DNA from: Gnetum montanum
Lineage: Eukaryota; Streptophyta; Gnetopsida; Gnetales; Gnetaceae
Direction: 5' to 3'
Length of the DNA: 64,000 bases
NCBI GenBank assembly: GCA_015680685.1
Contig: MNCI01001480.1
Span: 287,253-351,252 of the forward strand
Shown here: positions 1 through 13,209 of the stretch, piece by piece
How positions within the stretch are numbered: position 1 is the first letter of the stretch
How the letters are laid out: every line of letters begins with the position of its first letter
Program-made: the position numbers and the translations under genes
Notes under the pieces: generated by a model
The model's input: the letters and a program-made list of their open reading frames with translations, nothing else
Database searches by the model: none
What the model was told of the DNA's origin: nothing

Positions 1-1691
1 GATTACAGATGGCACAATATATAAATCTTTCAGGCAACAATCTTTCTGGAAACATTGCATCTTACATGGATAGCTGGTTTGATGCTCGTCAAATCAATCT
101 CAGTTTTAATCATTTCAGCGGCAACGTTTCCAAATCAATTGGGAATAAACTCACCCAGCTTGAAAGCATAGATGTGTCTGGCAACAACTTTAGCGGACCT
201 GTGCCTGAGTCCCTGTTCAATCATTCCAATCTCTATTTTTTGAACTTTTCCTACAACTACTTTGATGGAGACGTTCCCTGTCTGCAAAGTTCCTCTTCAA
301 AGAAGCTAAGATTGACAAGATGGTCATTTCTTGGTAATTTAAATATATGTGGAAGATGTTTTGGCCTGAAAGCTTGTCTACCGTCTCTTACTCAGCAACA
401 CAAGTCTCATTTTAACAAAAACAGTATTCTGAAAATCATGCTTGGCATTCTAGGTGGCCTTCTGTTGCTGGTTGTTGCAGCAATTTCATTCTTTTTTAGG
501 AGAACCAAAGGATCCAAAGGGCAAACTCTATGGATAAGTGAAAAATTTTTAAGGATATCTATGGAAGAACTTCAAAGGGCAGCAGACAATTTCAGTGCTT
601 CAAACTTGGTAGCTGAAGGCAGCCATGGAAAAGTCTATAGAGGTATTTTAACCTCTGGATTGCTGGTTGCTGTAAAACGTTTCACTTCTGCAACCCAGAC
701 TGGGACCGAGAAAAACTGTAGAAAGGAATGCCATGCTTTAGGGAAAGTGAGACATCGCAACATTCTAAAGATTATCACTGTGGTCTGGTCTGAGGAATTA
801 AAAACCCTGGTAATGCCATTCATGAGTAATGGCAATCTCCATTCTCTTCTTCATAGTAAAGAAGATGGTCGATTGATTCCGTTAAAATTGCCAATCAGAG
901 TGAAAATATTAATAGAGTTAGCCAAGGGGCTTAGTTATTTGCATCACGATTGTGAATTTCAGGTCATTCACTGTGACATCAAACCAGAGAATGTACTGTT
1001 GGATGACGATATGACTGTCAAGCTCTCTGATTTTGGAATATCTCGCATAATTGGAGACTTCAATTATCCAACAGCATCATCTTCTCATCTGGTGAAATGC
1101 TCTATTGGTTACATTGCTCCAGGTATGTGTTTTCTATTCTTACCTTTTTTAAATATATATTCTTCTTGGATGATGAGGGAAGAAGGTTAAATTTCAAGCA
1201 ATGGTTTTTCAGAGTATGGGATTGGAGAAGCAACATCTGTGAAAGGTGATGTATACAGCTTTGGAGTGGTTACCTTAGAAGTCATCACAAGATTGAAGCC
1301 CACAGATGACATGTTTTCAGGGGATGTCACATTGCCATTGTGGATTTCTATGGCCTTGGAAGGAAAATCAGCAGAGGTAAGAAGCCAAACAACTAAAGAT
1401 ACTATAAAAATAGCTGATGAAAGTGGAGGAGGAATTGAGATGGACAAAGATGAAGAAATGTCAATGGTGGAAAGCATTTTGATGCTTGGTCTAAGATGCA
1501 CCTGCCAAAATGCTTCTATGAGGCCTAGCATGAAGGTAGTTGAGTCTTTTCTAGAATCAGTTGTTCTTCCGAATGTACGAGATCAAAGGACATTACCAAG
1601 AAACTTGGAAGAAGTTATGAGTATTGTGGAATCACAACCTCCTCTGCTTCACAGAAGGAATGAAGCTGAAAGTTCAACATTTTCTTCTTAA
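1..1691 (+). CDS. LRR receptor-like kinase, non-RD class, 5' partial
   Basis: This is the 3' part of a plasma-membrane LRR receptor kinase, joined 1-1122 plus 1213-1691; the stop TAA is at 1689-1691. The frame is open to the left edge, so the ATG at 9 is probably internal. Counting from that ATG (530 residues): LRR units with NxLSGxIP-like spacing fill residues 1-100; a cysteine pair (NICGRCFG) follows; one membrane segment lies at about 142-162; the kinase starts near 195. Visible motifs are AEGSHGKV (glycine loop with the first Gly replaced by Ala), VAVK with Lys223, HCDIKPEN (321-328), DFG (341-343) and APE across the intron. HCD instead of HRD makes it non-RD, a class that in plants includes immune receptors of LRR subfamily XII. 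The layout resembles the At2g24130-like group. The ligand is unknown. No stop or frameshift interrupts the visible part, unlike the rest of the window. Confidence 0.88.
1123..1212 (+). other. Intron of the receptor kinase gene
   Basis: A 90-bp phase-1 intron with donor G|GTATGTG and acceptor TTTTTCAG|AG. It splits the Glu codon of the kinase APE motif. Removing it joins IGYIAP to EYGIGEATSVKGDVYSFG, as expected for this kinase family, so the boundaries are well supported. Confidence 0.9.
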
Positions 1692-3944
1692 CGGTGATTC
1701 CAAGTAAGTTTTTTTTTTAATAGATCAAACTCATATCTTGTATCTACATGAGTTAGCAAATTGTGAAAATTTTCTATGGAACAATGATTCCCTTGGTTAT
1801 GCTTCATTACATGTATGATTCAGCCATTGTTAATATGAGCTGGAAACTTATGCTCTGAAATGCTCACACACTTCAGTGTATATTGCTTTTAATTATTAAA
1901 TTTCCTGATTACTTGCACATTGTCAGCCTCTTAGGTTAGGTCTCGTTATCCAAGAAAGCTTATTCCACTTTCACTTTCCCCTTAAATTGCATACCCACAT
2001 ACATGTTCTTTCGTAAACTTTCTAACTTCATAAATTTTTACAGGGAATCATTGTTATGCATCTCAAAGCTAAAATCAGAAAATTTTATTAACATGAAAGC
2101 ATTTTCAACTTTGCATTCAAATTTTTTATTTTCAAATTTAGTTTTTGAAAATATTTTAACTGCTATGTCTATGACAACCCTATTTGATTCATTTCAGAGA
2201 TTTTAAAGATTTTATCTTTCCTGCAGGGTTTCATGAAAAGCACAGGTTGCAGTCCATGTCAACTCTCAATCGCTTCAATGAAATATCTACAAAGATTGAA
2301 CCTTCTATACCAAACCATGGCTATGCAAATGGGAGCATTATATTTTCCCTTTTCCTTCAAAAAATAAGTACTTTCATGTTGATTTAGGGAAATTGATTAT
2401 GGTTTTTAGATTTTTGGGCTAGGGTGACCATTTTACATAAGTTCTTGTTAGAGATGTAAAGACAAGATTTGTACTTGTGTTTTAAATTTTCTAAAGTAGA
2501 GTTAAGATATCTTAAACTTGTAAAAGAAAAAGGGAAAACATGTTTGAGTTAATTATTGGTTGATTCCATTACTATAACCCTATATTTGGCTATTTAAATC
2601 CATATTGGGTTGATTATGAGAGTGAGTTGAGAGTGTTTGATCTCTTGTATAAGGGTTTCTGTAATAGGAGGAACTGATCCGTGAGTTTGTCTTGTGAGTG
2701 TTTTGTAATCTCTTTGATCTAATTGGAAAACTAAATGAAGTTGCTTTCTTGTGTATTTCCCTTGTTTCTTCATCACTCCCTTCTACAAATTATCCCTGTT
2801 GTTTTATTAATATTCGCATATAACATTTATGTCCTGAATATTTTGGATGTAAAGTTTTGCACAAAGTATTTTTTTGAGATACCAATAAATAAAAATATTG
2901 TAAATTTTAAATATAAAAATCATTGTATTGTATTGCATTTTAAATTGTTGTTCTATGAACAAAGAAATATACACATAATTTTACTAAAATATAAAAATTG
3001 CTAAAATTACTAGTTGTTTCTGTATTTAAAGCTCTTTTTTTTTTTTTTCCTGCAACCTAATTTTTTGCCGTTTCCATTGCGTTGCCGTTGCCATCACATT
3101 GCCCCGTTTTCCGTTTCCAGTAACTATGATGCAGACCCATGAGCCATATTGAAGGTATGGATTAAACCAACATTCATGCCATGCCTGATGTATCCATATG
3201 TGTTATGCGTAGTATATTTTTAACATTATTATTCATTTCCCAGCACTCCAGTCGTAGCATGATATCATAGCTTTCAGTTTCAAACCCAACTTCTGCAAAT
3301 TCCTGGAACTTGCTATTCCAAATTAACACGTGTGTATCTATCTCCCCACAAAAATGGCTGCTAAACGTCTCTCAGTTCTTCATCACTAAGTGGACCTTTC
3401 TTCCATGGAAACTGGTTTTGATCATGCAAATTGATTTGAAACAAGGTAAAGGAATCTTTCATGATTTTTCTCTGTTGCTTCCTATTGCTGATTCTCACCT
3501 AAATTTATGCCCTATGTATGCAGTACAATCCAACCCATCTTAAATTACAATCAATCAGCCATTTCGTATCTGTTCAGAATCTCTTGGACTTCATCAAATC
3601 AATCGATTTGTTTATCTAATTTTCTTAGATACTTGCAGCAATGGCTTTTGCTCACAAGGCTACAATGATGAGGTAGCCATGATTTTGTTGATGATGCTGT
3701 GTACTCTAACTGGAAGAAAGCTCATGACCAACAACACCAGGGAAGAGAATGAGTTGCTGAAGAAGAATAAGATGATTCATGTTAATCACTTATTGAAGTT
3801 TGTTTTTGTGGAAAAATCTTTGATTTACTCCAAGCTACCTAGTGGACCTAATCCAGGACCGGGCAATTATATACCTCACTACCACCACCACCCACAAAAT
3901 TTTAAATTTGATTGTTTCATCTAAAGCATTCTACATAAGTAGAT
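1692..3944. other. Non-coding stretch between kinase gene and E1
   Basis: AT-rich sequence. The first few hundred bases are probably the 3' UTR of the kinase gene. ORFs under 90 codons occur in several frames, but I recognise no domain, RNA gene or repeat in them. A T-run sits at about 3032-3048. Confidence 0.5.
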
Positions 3945-4538
3945 TGATGAGTAGATCCTATGCCCAACCATACGAATCACTAAGTGTTCATATGCCATCA
4001 GGTCGAATTTCGTGGAAGTGTACACTACTAGGTGCACAAAGTATCCACCATTGAGATTACCAAGTGTTAATATATCATGCTCAAAGTGGTCATACCTACA
4101 TTACTTATAAACAATAATATTAATTACTTAAGAAAAAGAATATAAATTGCATATAAAGTGAAGTACTCAAAAGTAGAATTATGATAGTCTAAGTACTATA
4201 ATGGATAGAGGAAATCTCAATTTTATTTTGGTCCATGCATATATGTCCAACTACATGTGCACTCAAATAAAATATTGTATAATCTCTTAAACTCACATTG
4301 CGGGTGCTTAGAGGAAAAATATTCTAAATTTCACAACAAGAAACTATAAGAATTTGGCTAGTGCTACAACCAAAATGTGCCATAAATGTGAGGGGTGTGG
4401 ATATTTACATAGGTAACACTTGCATCAACATCGACATACCTACATCAATGCATCATAGAATGCGTCGATGGGGATACATCGATAGGGCTATGTCAATAAG
4501 CATGTGTCAATGCATCATGTTTTACTGATGATCCATCA
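3945..4538 (-). repeat. E1 3' LTR, internally deleted
   Basis: In the plus reading it starts TGATGAGTAG at 3945 and ends CCATCA at 4538, followed by TACCCCCATGATTGAC, the complement of the G-run motif that abuts the LTR start. It aligns with the E1 5' LTR (for example the blocks ATTACCAAGTGTTAATAT and CTCAATTTTATT), but about 270 bp present in the other LTRs are missing near 4020-4055. Confidence 0.82.
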
Positions 4539-4849
4539 TACCCCCATGATTGACTAAAAACTTGCCCTTGAGTGAACAAAATTGGGATTGAGCTTTATAC
4601 AAAATTTGGGGAAGCATGGAACTTTATTGATAGACAAACTAACTGACTGACTCTAACTAAGTTTAAGTGTTGAATTATACATATTTACAAAAATGAGTGT
4701 AATTTTACATTAAAAATGGACACTTGCACAAAAAGTTTAGTGGGTTCCTATTGAATGAATGGAGATGTGATGAAGTCTCATACAGTGCCTAAAGATGGAG
4801 GCTCCTATGGCTTGAATGGTCCTTTATCCTAGCCCAATGTAGCTAGAGG

Positions 4850-7600
4850 CTAAGGTTGCCCTGCTGCTACTGGAAGTTTAAAGCATCTAGGAGTGCTTTC
4901 ATCTTCTCTTTCTTGCCTTGTGGATTGTAAATAGTCCAAGCTACTTTTCCTATATGAGCTAGTGCAGGGATATCCCACGAGCATAGCACTGAAGAAAATA
5001 TTTTCTTCATGTTGATAAAATAAGCTGTGAATTTCTTTCATTCAATATCAAACATTTTTATAAGATTCTACAACTCCTAGTAGTCATTCATCCTCCTTGT
5101 CAAGTTCTCAGCAATAGTTCATTCATCTATGAACTTGCTTATGAGAACTTCAAGCAATATGTTAGTTATCTCTAACTTTTGTTTTGTTTCCTTATGGAGC
5201 TTGAACTCCATCTCACAGAGAAGGTAGGAGATGACGACCTACTTCTCTAGTTCAGTCCTTGGCCTTCCTACTATCAGCATTACTAAGTTTGCATGTCGAA
5301 GATTAGGAAACTTCATGTACTTTATCATCTCTTTGATCTAAAACTCCTTAAGGCTAATTTCTACCTTATTATATGTGTTCATTCCATCAAAGATGGTTTG
5401 CCATACATAAGCTCTTTGCTGGAATTGCTAGAGAGTCTCATTTATCTTTGCATTGGCTAATTTTATTTCCTTCTCATTATCTTCATTGAGTACTCCAACC
5501 TAGTTTCTGTTTCACTTTTTCGAATTTCAGGGCCTTATTCTTCCAGGTGACTATCTCAGTTGTAGTCATTTGATAAAGAGCATGAACTTCTTCATTGAGA
5601 GATTTATGTTTTCGTTTGCCAACCTCTTCAAGTCTAAGTTCATCTTGGCAAGCTAATCCTACTATGCTAGATATATCAACAATTTGGTCCTTTTGCTACT
5701 TAATGTTTCACACATGATGATTATCCTTGGTGAGGATCAAGTTCTCCTTGCGAACTTGAGACTAGTCCTTATCAATGTTTTTTTTCATAGCCTTTAACAT
5801 GGACACATCAAAGATTATCATCTCATGTAAGTTCTAGCTAGAGAATGGTAGGGCTGGAGAGATAGGCTCTTAACTTTGCAACTTTAGTAGCCAATCATTG
5901 ATTTGTTGCAGTGGTCTCCATAAGTTGTGTGTTTGCAAGTAGCAACTTCCTTCTTGCCTTAAGCAAGTACAACTAGTTTGTAGTGATCTCATCTAAGAGA
6001 TCAAAGATCTTTAGAAGTGGTTTCCCGACTCCTACCAGTCTTTCTAACACCTTCTCATGTTGGGTAGCGCTTATCCAAATACTTCCTACTTCTACTGATG
6101 CATGGATATCTATCATGGAAACTCTGTCTATTATAGATTTCGTAGGAGGATTAAAGGCCTCTGCCATTCTATTAGCTATCTCCTCTACTGCTATCTCTTG
6201 ATCCTTATGTAGCATCACTAACACCATTGCCCCTTTGCCTTCCTCTAACATGAAAGAGAAGTCACTGCATTTTCCAAAATTTTAATAAATGCTTATCTAA
6301 GAATGAGCACAATGACCTCCCTGGCACTTGGATTAGGTCTTGTGGATGCTTGGTTCTACTTTTTAGAGAATAGTGGTGTTGTCTTACTATCTAGCCAGCT
6401 AATGATCCTTGCAACTTCATTGAAATGGCTCATGGCTGAATAGTAGACAAATGAATCCCCATTGTTTGTAGATCCTTGTGATTGTTGTAGTAGTTTCTCA
6501 TGAAATTTCCTAAGTTATTATGTAGCTAGAAGTATCTCTGTCATGATTTCTAGGATTGCAGGTGATGATGGTAGTGGCTACTTCTCTTCATGCAACTTTG
6601 TTACTACCTTATTCTTCATCATCTCCTGCCATGATGTAGTAGGAGTGCTACAGACCATATTATTCAAGTAGTGAGCTATTTTCCCCTCCCCTCCCCTCCT
6701 CTTTTACAATTTTCAAATCAATAATGGAAAGGGAAATGTCTTCTTATCCTTCTTATTTTTCTTGAAGCATTTCTTAATCTCCAAGAAGATGAGTTAGGGT
6801 AGATTAATATGAAAGTTTCTACTTAGAGTGGTATATGCCCTAGTAAGAAGACTATCATCCTACTTGGCCTGACCATTGGGCTTAGGTGACAGGTTGCAAT
6901 TTTAAAGTGGGATCATTCCATCTTTGTCAAGGCATCGTATTTTTTATAGTCCACTTTGTAGCATCACTGGACCCATTCCATTTGTGCCTCTAGGTTTACC
7001 TATGTAGAGATCCTAGCAAGTTTTACCCAAATGTTTGACAAACCGAGGGCTTCAGCTATGATCTTAACCAAATAAGAGATGATGATGTCCTTAAGTGATG
7101 ATGATGTCCTTAATTTTCACCAACGCATCTTCTTGTCGATTGGTCCAAAATAGGTATGTCTCCTCCATGTACTATTCTCCACTGTTAAAAAGAATGAAAA
7201 ACAAGAAAGACCCTTGCAACTTTGTTCTAACCTCCTCTAGTATCAACTTTAAGAAAGGTCCAAAGGTCAACTCTTATAGAATGAAACTTTGGACCTCCTT
7301 GGTCCTTATAGAATGAAACTTTGGACCTCCTTGGTACTGATCTATTCTAGGTAGACCTTTGTGAGGGTGACCTCCAAGTTTGGCCTCGACCTAGGAGCTT
7401 CTTCCTGCCTAGATTGGTCCATCTCTATAGTGGGATCTATCTGACAAATTCCACTTTGGGTTTCTCTCAAAGTTTCCCTATAGCATGTGCCACCTCAGCT
7501 ACTTATTCTTGGGGTTGTTGTTATTGGTATCTTCCCCCTCAGGGTCACTTTTCCCTAGGTTGCAATGGTCCTTTGCTTGTGGTCCTTATGTAGGTGCCAT
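4850..7600 (-). pseudogene. E1 third ORF (env-position), decayed
   Basis: The ATG complement is at 7598-7600, directly after CCATAG on the minus strand, and begins MAPT. The best-preserved stretch is 6251-5973, containing ISATQHEKVLERLVGVGK, which matches LSATQHKEVLE...RVGK in E2, so this is a real homologous protein. The downstream part is Lys/Glu/Leu-rich and coiled-coil-like. The last open piece, 5041-4850, has a counterpart near the E2 ORF3 end (ENLARRMNENHEL in E2, ENLTRRMND in E1). I see no membrane segment or signal peptide. The function is unknown; by position it corresponds to the env-like or third ORF of Athila-lineage elements. A 33-bp direct duplication lies at about 7270-7335. 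Confidence 0.6.
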
Positions 7601-9590
7601 CTATGGTCATAAACATAATCCTATGATTAGCTCTTTAGTTCATAACCTTTAGTGATTTGAATACCTTTCTTTGTTAAATCAAGTTATGTTAATTTATTGC
7701 ACATTAGGATTTTATTGTTTAAGTGCTTATTTATGATCTCAAGATAGGTGTGTTATTTTATTCCTTACTAACAAAGTTTGTTTGTTGGTCTTAATTCATT
7801 ATGGTAATTAATTTAATATTATTTTAATAGTTTGATCATGGGGAGTTAGAAAAATTTTGAAACATTATCTATGAAAAACCTAAGGTTTCTATCCCCCATG
7901 ATGTAAAGTGTACCTTTGGTAGCTCAAGGGTTGAAAAATAGGTGAAATCAAATAAGTAGTTTGGAAGTTACAATGCTTAGAAGATTCTTGGGCTCTAAAA
8001 AATTACAAAAGGTCCTCTAGAACTTTTGAAAAATGATTTAAAATGAGCTAAATCATTGCTTGTATTTATAGGCTTTTTATGCTACATCAATGGTGCTGCA
8101 TTAACAAGGATGGGTTGATGCAACTATTTATAGCTATCTTTCACATTTAGAACTAGAAGAAGTTTGGGCGCATTTTGGAGTGAGATAAGAGCCAAATGGA
8201 AGCTAAAAAGATGTAGAATGTTGCCAACAACATTAAATAGGGTAGGTTTAGCCTAGAAGAAGCAATTCTAGTGGATTTGGATGAATTTGGTAAGATGTTA
8301 TGATGCGAAGGAGAACAAAAACTGGATGTTATAAAACTATTGGAATGATTGATTGAGCAAGTGATCCATGGTAGGAAATTTAACTTAAGTTAGACCAAAG
8401 AAATGCAAGTGGGTCTTCTTTAAAGTAGGCATATGCTAATTATTCCCTTGCATACCTTCATTGCAACGAGTTTGTGGGTCCCAAGGATGATGAATGGTTA
8501 GGTTAAGTTCAATTCCATACACATGAAAGAAATTTTCCTAGGGTTATGCTATCTAGAAAAAATACTAAACAATTTGCTATGGTATGAGACTATGAGATGT
8601 TAGAGAATGAGATGAATGAATGGTATAGAGAGAAAGAGAGAATAAGAGAGAGAATTAGCATCCTAGTCACATGAGGTTCTTAGTGAAAATTATGATTACG
8701 ATGAATTCATACCTATCCATTCCAAGTCTAGACCAAGTTCATTCCACTTTCATTAACCTCACATTCATAGATCTCCCCTCATCGCAAATCAAAAGTTCAT
8801 AATACTCCCAAAGGAGAATCATTACCCCAAGAGAAGAAGAAAATAGAAGAAGGAAGTATAGAGGACATTAGTTAGAGGAGTATCTTCATGTCTTTCCAGC
8901 CTCATAACCAATGCTTGTAGCCCATTATTGAGTCTAAGGGATGTGCTTTAAATTCTTGTGGTGTTGCTTTTTTGTTTTTTTTTTAACAGAAACCAAATCA
9001 TGTAAAAACATGCTTTCTTTTATGATCGACAACAGAAGTGATGATATATCTATGGAGTATCATAGAACTTAAAAAGAATGTTGAGAGAAAAACCATATCA
9101 AATTCTCTTAAGGTTACACCCTTTTTCTTTTCTAGTTAGTTATTTTCCTAGCTTGTTGGATATCAATATCCTTAATTACTTTTAAGTTGTAATGTGAAAG
9201 AACCTTTGTGTGTTCAAGATATTAATTTCCATGGAACAAATGGAATGGGTGGAGGCCATGAACTCACTACCTAATACCATCAAAAAATTGACAAATTGTT
9301 AGTAGAGAACATAATCTAAAGACAATATTTGGCCTTTTGGTTAATCAATCATAATATTGATAGCTTTCTTGAATAAATTTCCAAAATTTGTAGTAGCTAT
9401 AAATAAAATTAAAGATTCTTAATAAGACCTGAGGAAATTAATAAAGAAGAAAAGAATAGATATAAAAAGATTAATAAAATATTTATTAAAATGGAAAACA
9501 TATAAAGAACATTGCAAAACAAAAAGATGTAAAATTGATTAGCCTCATCAATAGGAACCATTAACATGAATGGCCATCTCCCCCACAACT
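7601..9590 (-). other. E1 spacer between integrase and third ORF
   Basis: About 2 kb without usable reading frame. It carries the G-run motif twice (complement of ATCTCCCCCACAACTAGG at 9576-9593 and of ATCCCCCATGATG at 7891-7903). Blocks shared with the E2, E3 and E4 spacers include the complement of a TGTGACTTCAAGGG-like string near 9100-9115 and of a GACCCACTTGCAT-like string near 8403-8420. Just upstream of the third ORF, on the minus strand, are CTAAT and an AG acceptor. Confidence 0.55.
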
Positions 9591-9879
9591 AGGTTGAGAG
9601 GAGGAGATCCAAAAAAATAGAGCATGCTTGTTCCTATGCAGATGTGTCCATGTTGTTAGTTACTTGGGGTTCTCTAAATGGCTTGAGTTATTGTATGTTG
9701 ACTAGTATACATTTTTCAAGACTTAATGGATGGTAAATTATCATGACCCTTGAAGGAATAGTTGAATGGATGATATAATGTCCTTCCCATGACATTTAAA
9801 ACTTTAGTACATTGTGACACATGCATAAGATTCTAGTAAAGAATCTTATCGCTAAGTGAGAAATGAACTCTTTTTATCT

Positions 9880-12800
9880 ATGCATCATGACATTGTTTAT
9901 TGTGTACATTGTACACTTCATTCATCATCAGAGCTATTTTTTGATTCTCATCTAGCACATTCAAGATTATCAAACATTCTTTGTGGGCTAGAATAATGTG
10001 TAGGTTAAGCTCATAGGCGATTCTGGATGTATGAAGTTCAACTTGGGTTAGAAGTTTTGGAAATTTTCCATACACTAAGTCATATGGAGAGTAGCCTATA
10101 GGAAGCTTCCAAGTTGAATGATATGCCCAAAGATCATTGTTAAGTTTTGTACTCCTATCCTTCCTATATCTACTAATAGTTTGTGTTAGTATCCTAGTAA
10201 TCTCCCTATTGGTAACTTTAGCTTAACCATTAGCTTAGGGGTGATAGGGGGTTGCAATTTTATGTTGCACCCCCAAGCATAACATTAATTTCTAAAAAGT
10301 AGACATCGTAAAATATGTGTCATTGTCTAAAATAAGTGCTCTAGGAATACCAAAATTATTTACTATGTATTTTTGTACAAACCAAGCTATAGTGATGGAT
10401 GTATAGTTTGATACTACTACAACTTTAGCTCACTTGATGTAGTAATCAATAGTAAGTATGATGTATGCCTTTCCATTTGACATGGAAGTGATGGATCCCA
10501 TAAAGTCAATGCTAAAATGCTTAAAAGGTTCTAGTGGTTAGATCCACTATTGGGATGCTTTCATTCAAATAGCCATTTATCCATCTCTTTGACATTGGTC
10601 ACATGAATGGGAGAAATGATGAACATTCCTAAAGATCCTTGGAAAAAAGTATCCTACCATGAGAATCTTTGTAGCTATCCTTCTTCCTATGTAGTGGCCC
10701 TTGTAAGGATCCTTATGAGCATCTTAAAGGATGTGTAACTAATCAACATCAGGAACACATCATTGAACTAGATCATTAGCATAAATCCTATAAAGGTTAC
10801 CTTGGATTTCCATGTAATGCTTGACCTGGTGAAGAAACTATTATTTCCTCTTATTGTTCCATTTTTCTCGAGTCTCCTATGTAGGAGAGAAACTCATCAT
10901 ACCAATTGGTAATCCTTGGCTTTTATATTTCAATGAATTTAGCAAAAATAAGTCATTGGAAAATTGATCAAATAGGGATTCCTCATCCTTTCCTCATCCT
11001 CATTGTTATCCCATCTTAGCTGAGACAAATAATTGATTACTACATTCTTGGTTCCTTTCTTGTCCATCATGGTAAGATTAAATTCTTGCAAAATTACTAG
11101 TTATCATATGATATGGGGGCTAACAACTAGCTTTTTCATTAGAAAAAAAATGACACTATGATTAATGTATACAAAAATTTGATATCCAAGCACATAGTGC
11201 CTAAATGTTTTGAAGGCATACACCACCACCATGAGCTCTTTCTCAATGGTGGTGTAACTTAGCTGTGTACCTAGAATGCTTAGGCTTGTACGATGGATGT
11301 ATTATGAACATTCTTGATTATTCATTTGTATAAGCACCACTCCCAATGCATAGTTAGATGCATTTTTCATTATGTGAAATGACCTAGAAAAATCTAGAGC
11401 ATGTAGAATTAGAGTTTTCATTAGCTTTTAATTTAATTTTTGAAATTCTTGTTCACATTTGTTAGTCCATTTGAAAGCTGCATCTTTCTTTGTAAGTACC
11501 ACTAGCAGTCTAGCAATTTTAGATAAATTCTTGATGAAGCACCTATAGTAACTAGTGTGGCCAAGAAATGACCTCACATCTTTCATAGTTTGAGGTTTCA
11601 TAGTTAGATGACCCTTACTTTTTCTAGGTCCACTTCAATCCTTTTTCTTGAAATGTGGTATCACAAGATAATTTCCTTTTGGATCATTAAGTGGATTTTT
11701 TGCCAATTGAGCCATAAGTTTGTCTCTACACAACACTCTAACACTTACTCTAGATAATCCAAGCCTTGTTCAAAGTTGGCATCATAGGGGGAAATTTCAT
11801 CCATGAAGACTTCCATACCATTATCAATTTGTTGCTAAAAAATACTAAGTACCAGGCACTAGAAAGTTATAGGGGCATTGCAAATACCAAATGGCATTTC
11901 CTTATATGCAAAAGTTCCCGAGGAACTTGAGAAAGTCATCTTGGCCTAATCTTCTTTTACTATTTGAATTTGGTTATAACCACTATAACCATCTAGAAAA
12001 CTGTAGCAGGTATGCCCTACAATTTTATCTAGCACCTAGTTCACAAATGGAAATTTAGCATGATCTTTGAATGTTGCCATATTCAACAACTTGAAGTCTA
12101 TATAAACTCATCATTTTCCTTCTTTCTTTGGTACAATCATGAGTGGGCTTACCCACTCACTGTTTGACACAGGATAGATGAATCACACCTTAAGAAGTTG
12201 TTTCACTTCATCTTTAATAACTTGCTTAAGCTTTAAATTTAATCTTCTCTGCGACTACCTCATTGGTTTGATGAAGAAGTCTATATAGATTTGATTTTGG
12301 CATATCCAAGGATCTATTCATGTTAATACATGAGATGATCATGCAAAGGTTGTTGGCCATTTGCTTACTACTTGCAATAGCTTCCTTTTTTGTTATCAAG
12401 TAATATTGACATTGATAATTACTAGCTTGCCATTATTAAGAAAAACATATTCCAAGGTTTTCAATAAAGTTGTAAGTTTAAGGGGCTCCTACTTAAAATG
12501 GTCTAGAATATCCAACTTCCCCCAATTCATTTTTATGTTTTTTGTGGAAGAGTTGATTATGAATTTACTACATTCCATCCATGTTATCTATATATGCACT
12601 TATGAGGAGCTCCATTGGGTCAATGCATATTGTTGATTTAGAGTTGTTTTTTGATGTCAACCACTAGGTACCTTCCTATTTTGTGGCTGCCACATACAGG
12701 GATCATTGAATATTTAATGTCTTAACACAACTATTGCATGTTATGATGAATGTACTCTTCATAGTCCATATATTTTGTACACAATGATATGTTATGTCAC

Positions 12801-13200
12801 TATATGCGATGCATGGAACTTGCTTCTGCTTGAGCTATTCAAATTCATTTTCCTTGGAGATTTTCAAGGAAAGATATCTAATTCTCATCTTCGCATCAAT
12901 TTTACTAAGCCAAGAACTTTCCATGATAATAGGAAAGTCCCCCTTATCCATGTGGGTCATCAGGAAATTTGCTAGATATGACCAACCATAGATAGTGGTT
13001 ACAATGTCCTCCACTAATCCTCACAGAATGGTGATAGACTGATCTGCAAGCTCTAATATGATACTACATTTATTGAGTAGAGGCAAGTTCCATGTCTTAT
13101 ACATCTAATAAGAGATTAAGTTTAATCATAAACTTGAATCTAGTAGGGCCTTGCATGGATTATTTCCTACAATCTATAAATAGATTAAGGTACTTGTTGG
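9880..13200 (-). pseudogene. E1 pol: protease, RT, RNase H, integrase (decayed)
   Basis: Read from 13200 down. Protease at about 13180-12790 shows KALLDS, ELADQSITI, LVEDIVTTIYGWSY and DFPIIM. RT starts near 12160 with EWVSPLMIVPKK in one frame, and FIKNLSKIAR of its C-terminal part is near 11560. RNase H is at about 11400-11000 (NYALGVVL, TTIEKELMVVVYAFKTFR, VFVYINHSV-type strings). Integrase, about 10760-9890, keeps the zinc-binding and core regions in pieces. Each domain is broken by stops and several frameshifts. The domain order is the Ty3/gypsy one (RT before integrase). Non-functional. Confidence 0.8.
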
Positions 13201-13209
13201 ATTAGATTT

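Noticed and set aside
9-11. ATG at 9 as the true start of the receptor kinase
   Set aside because: The frame is open upstream, the first residues already form an LRR unit, and there is no signal peptide; the start lies left of the window.
5973-6201. Plus-strand 72-codon frame
   Set aside because: Antisense shadow of the best-preserved piece of the E1 third ORF, whose minus-strand reading has a homologue in E2.
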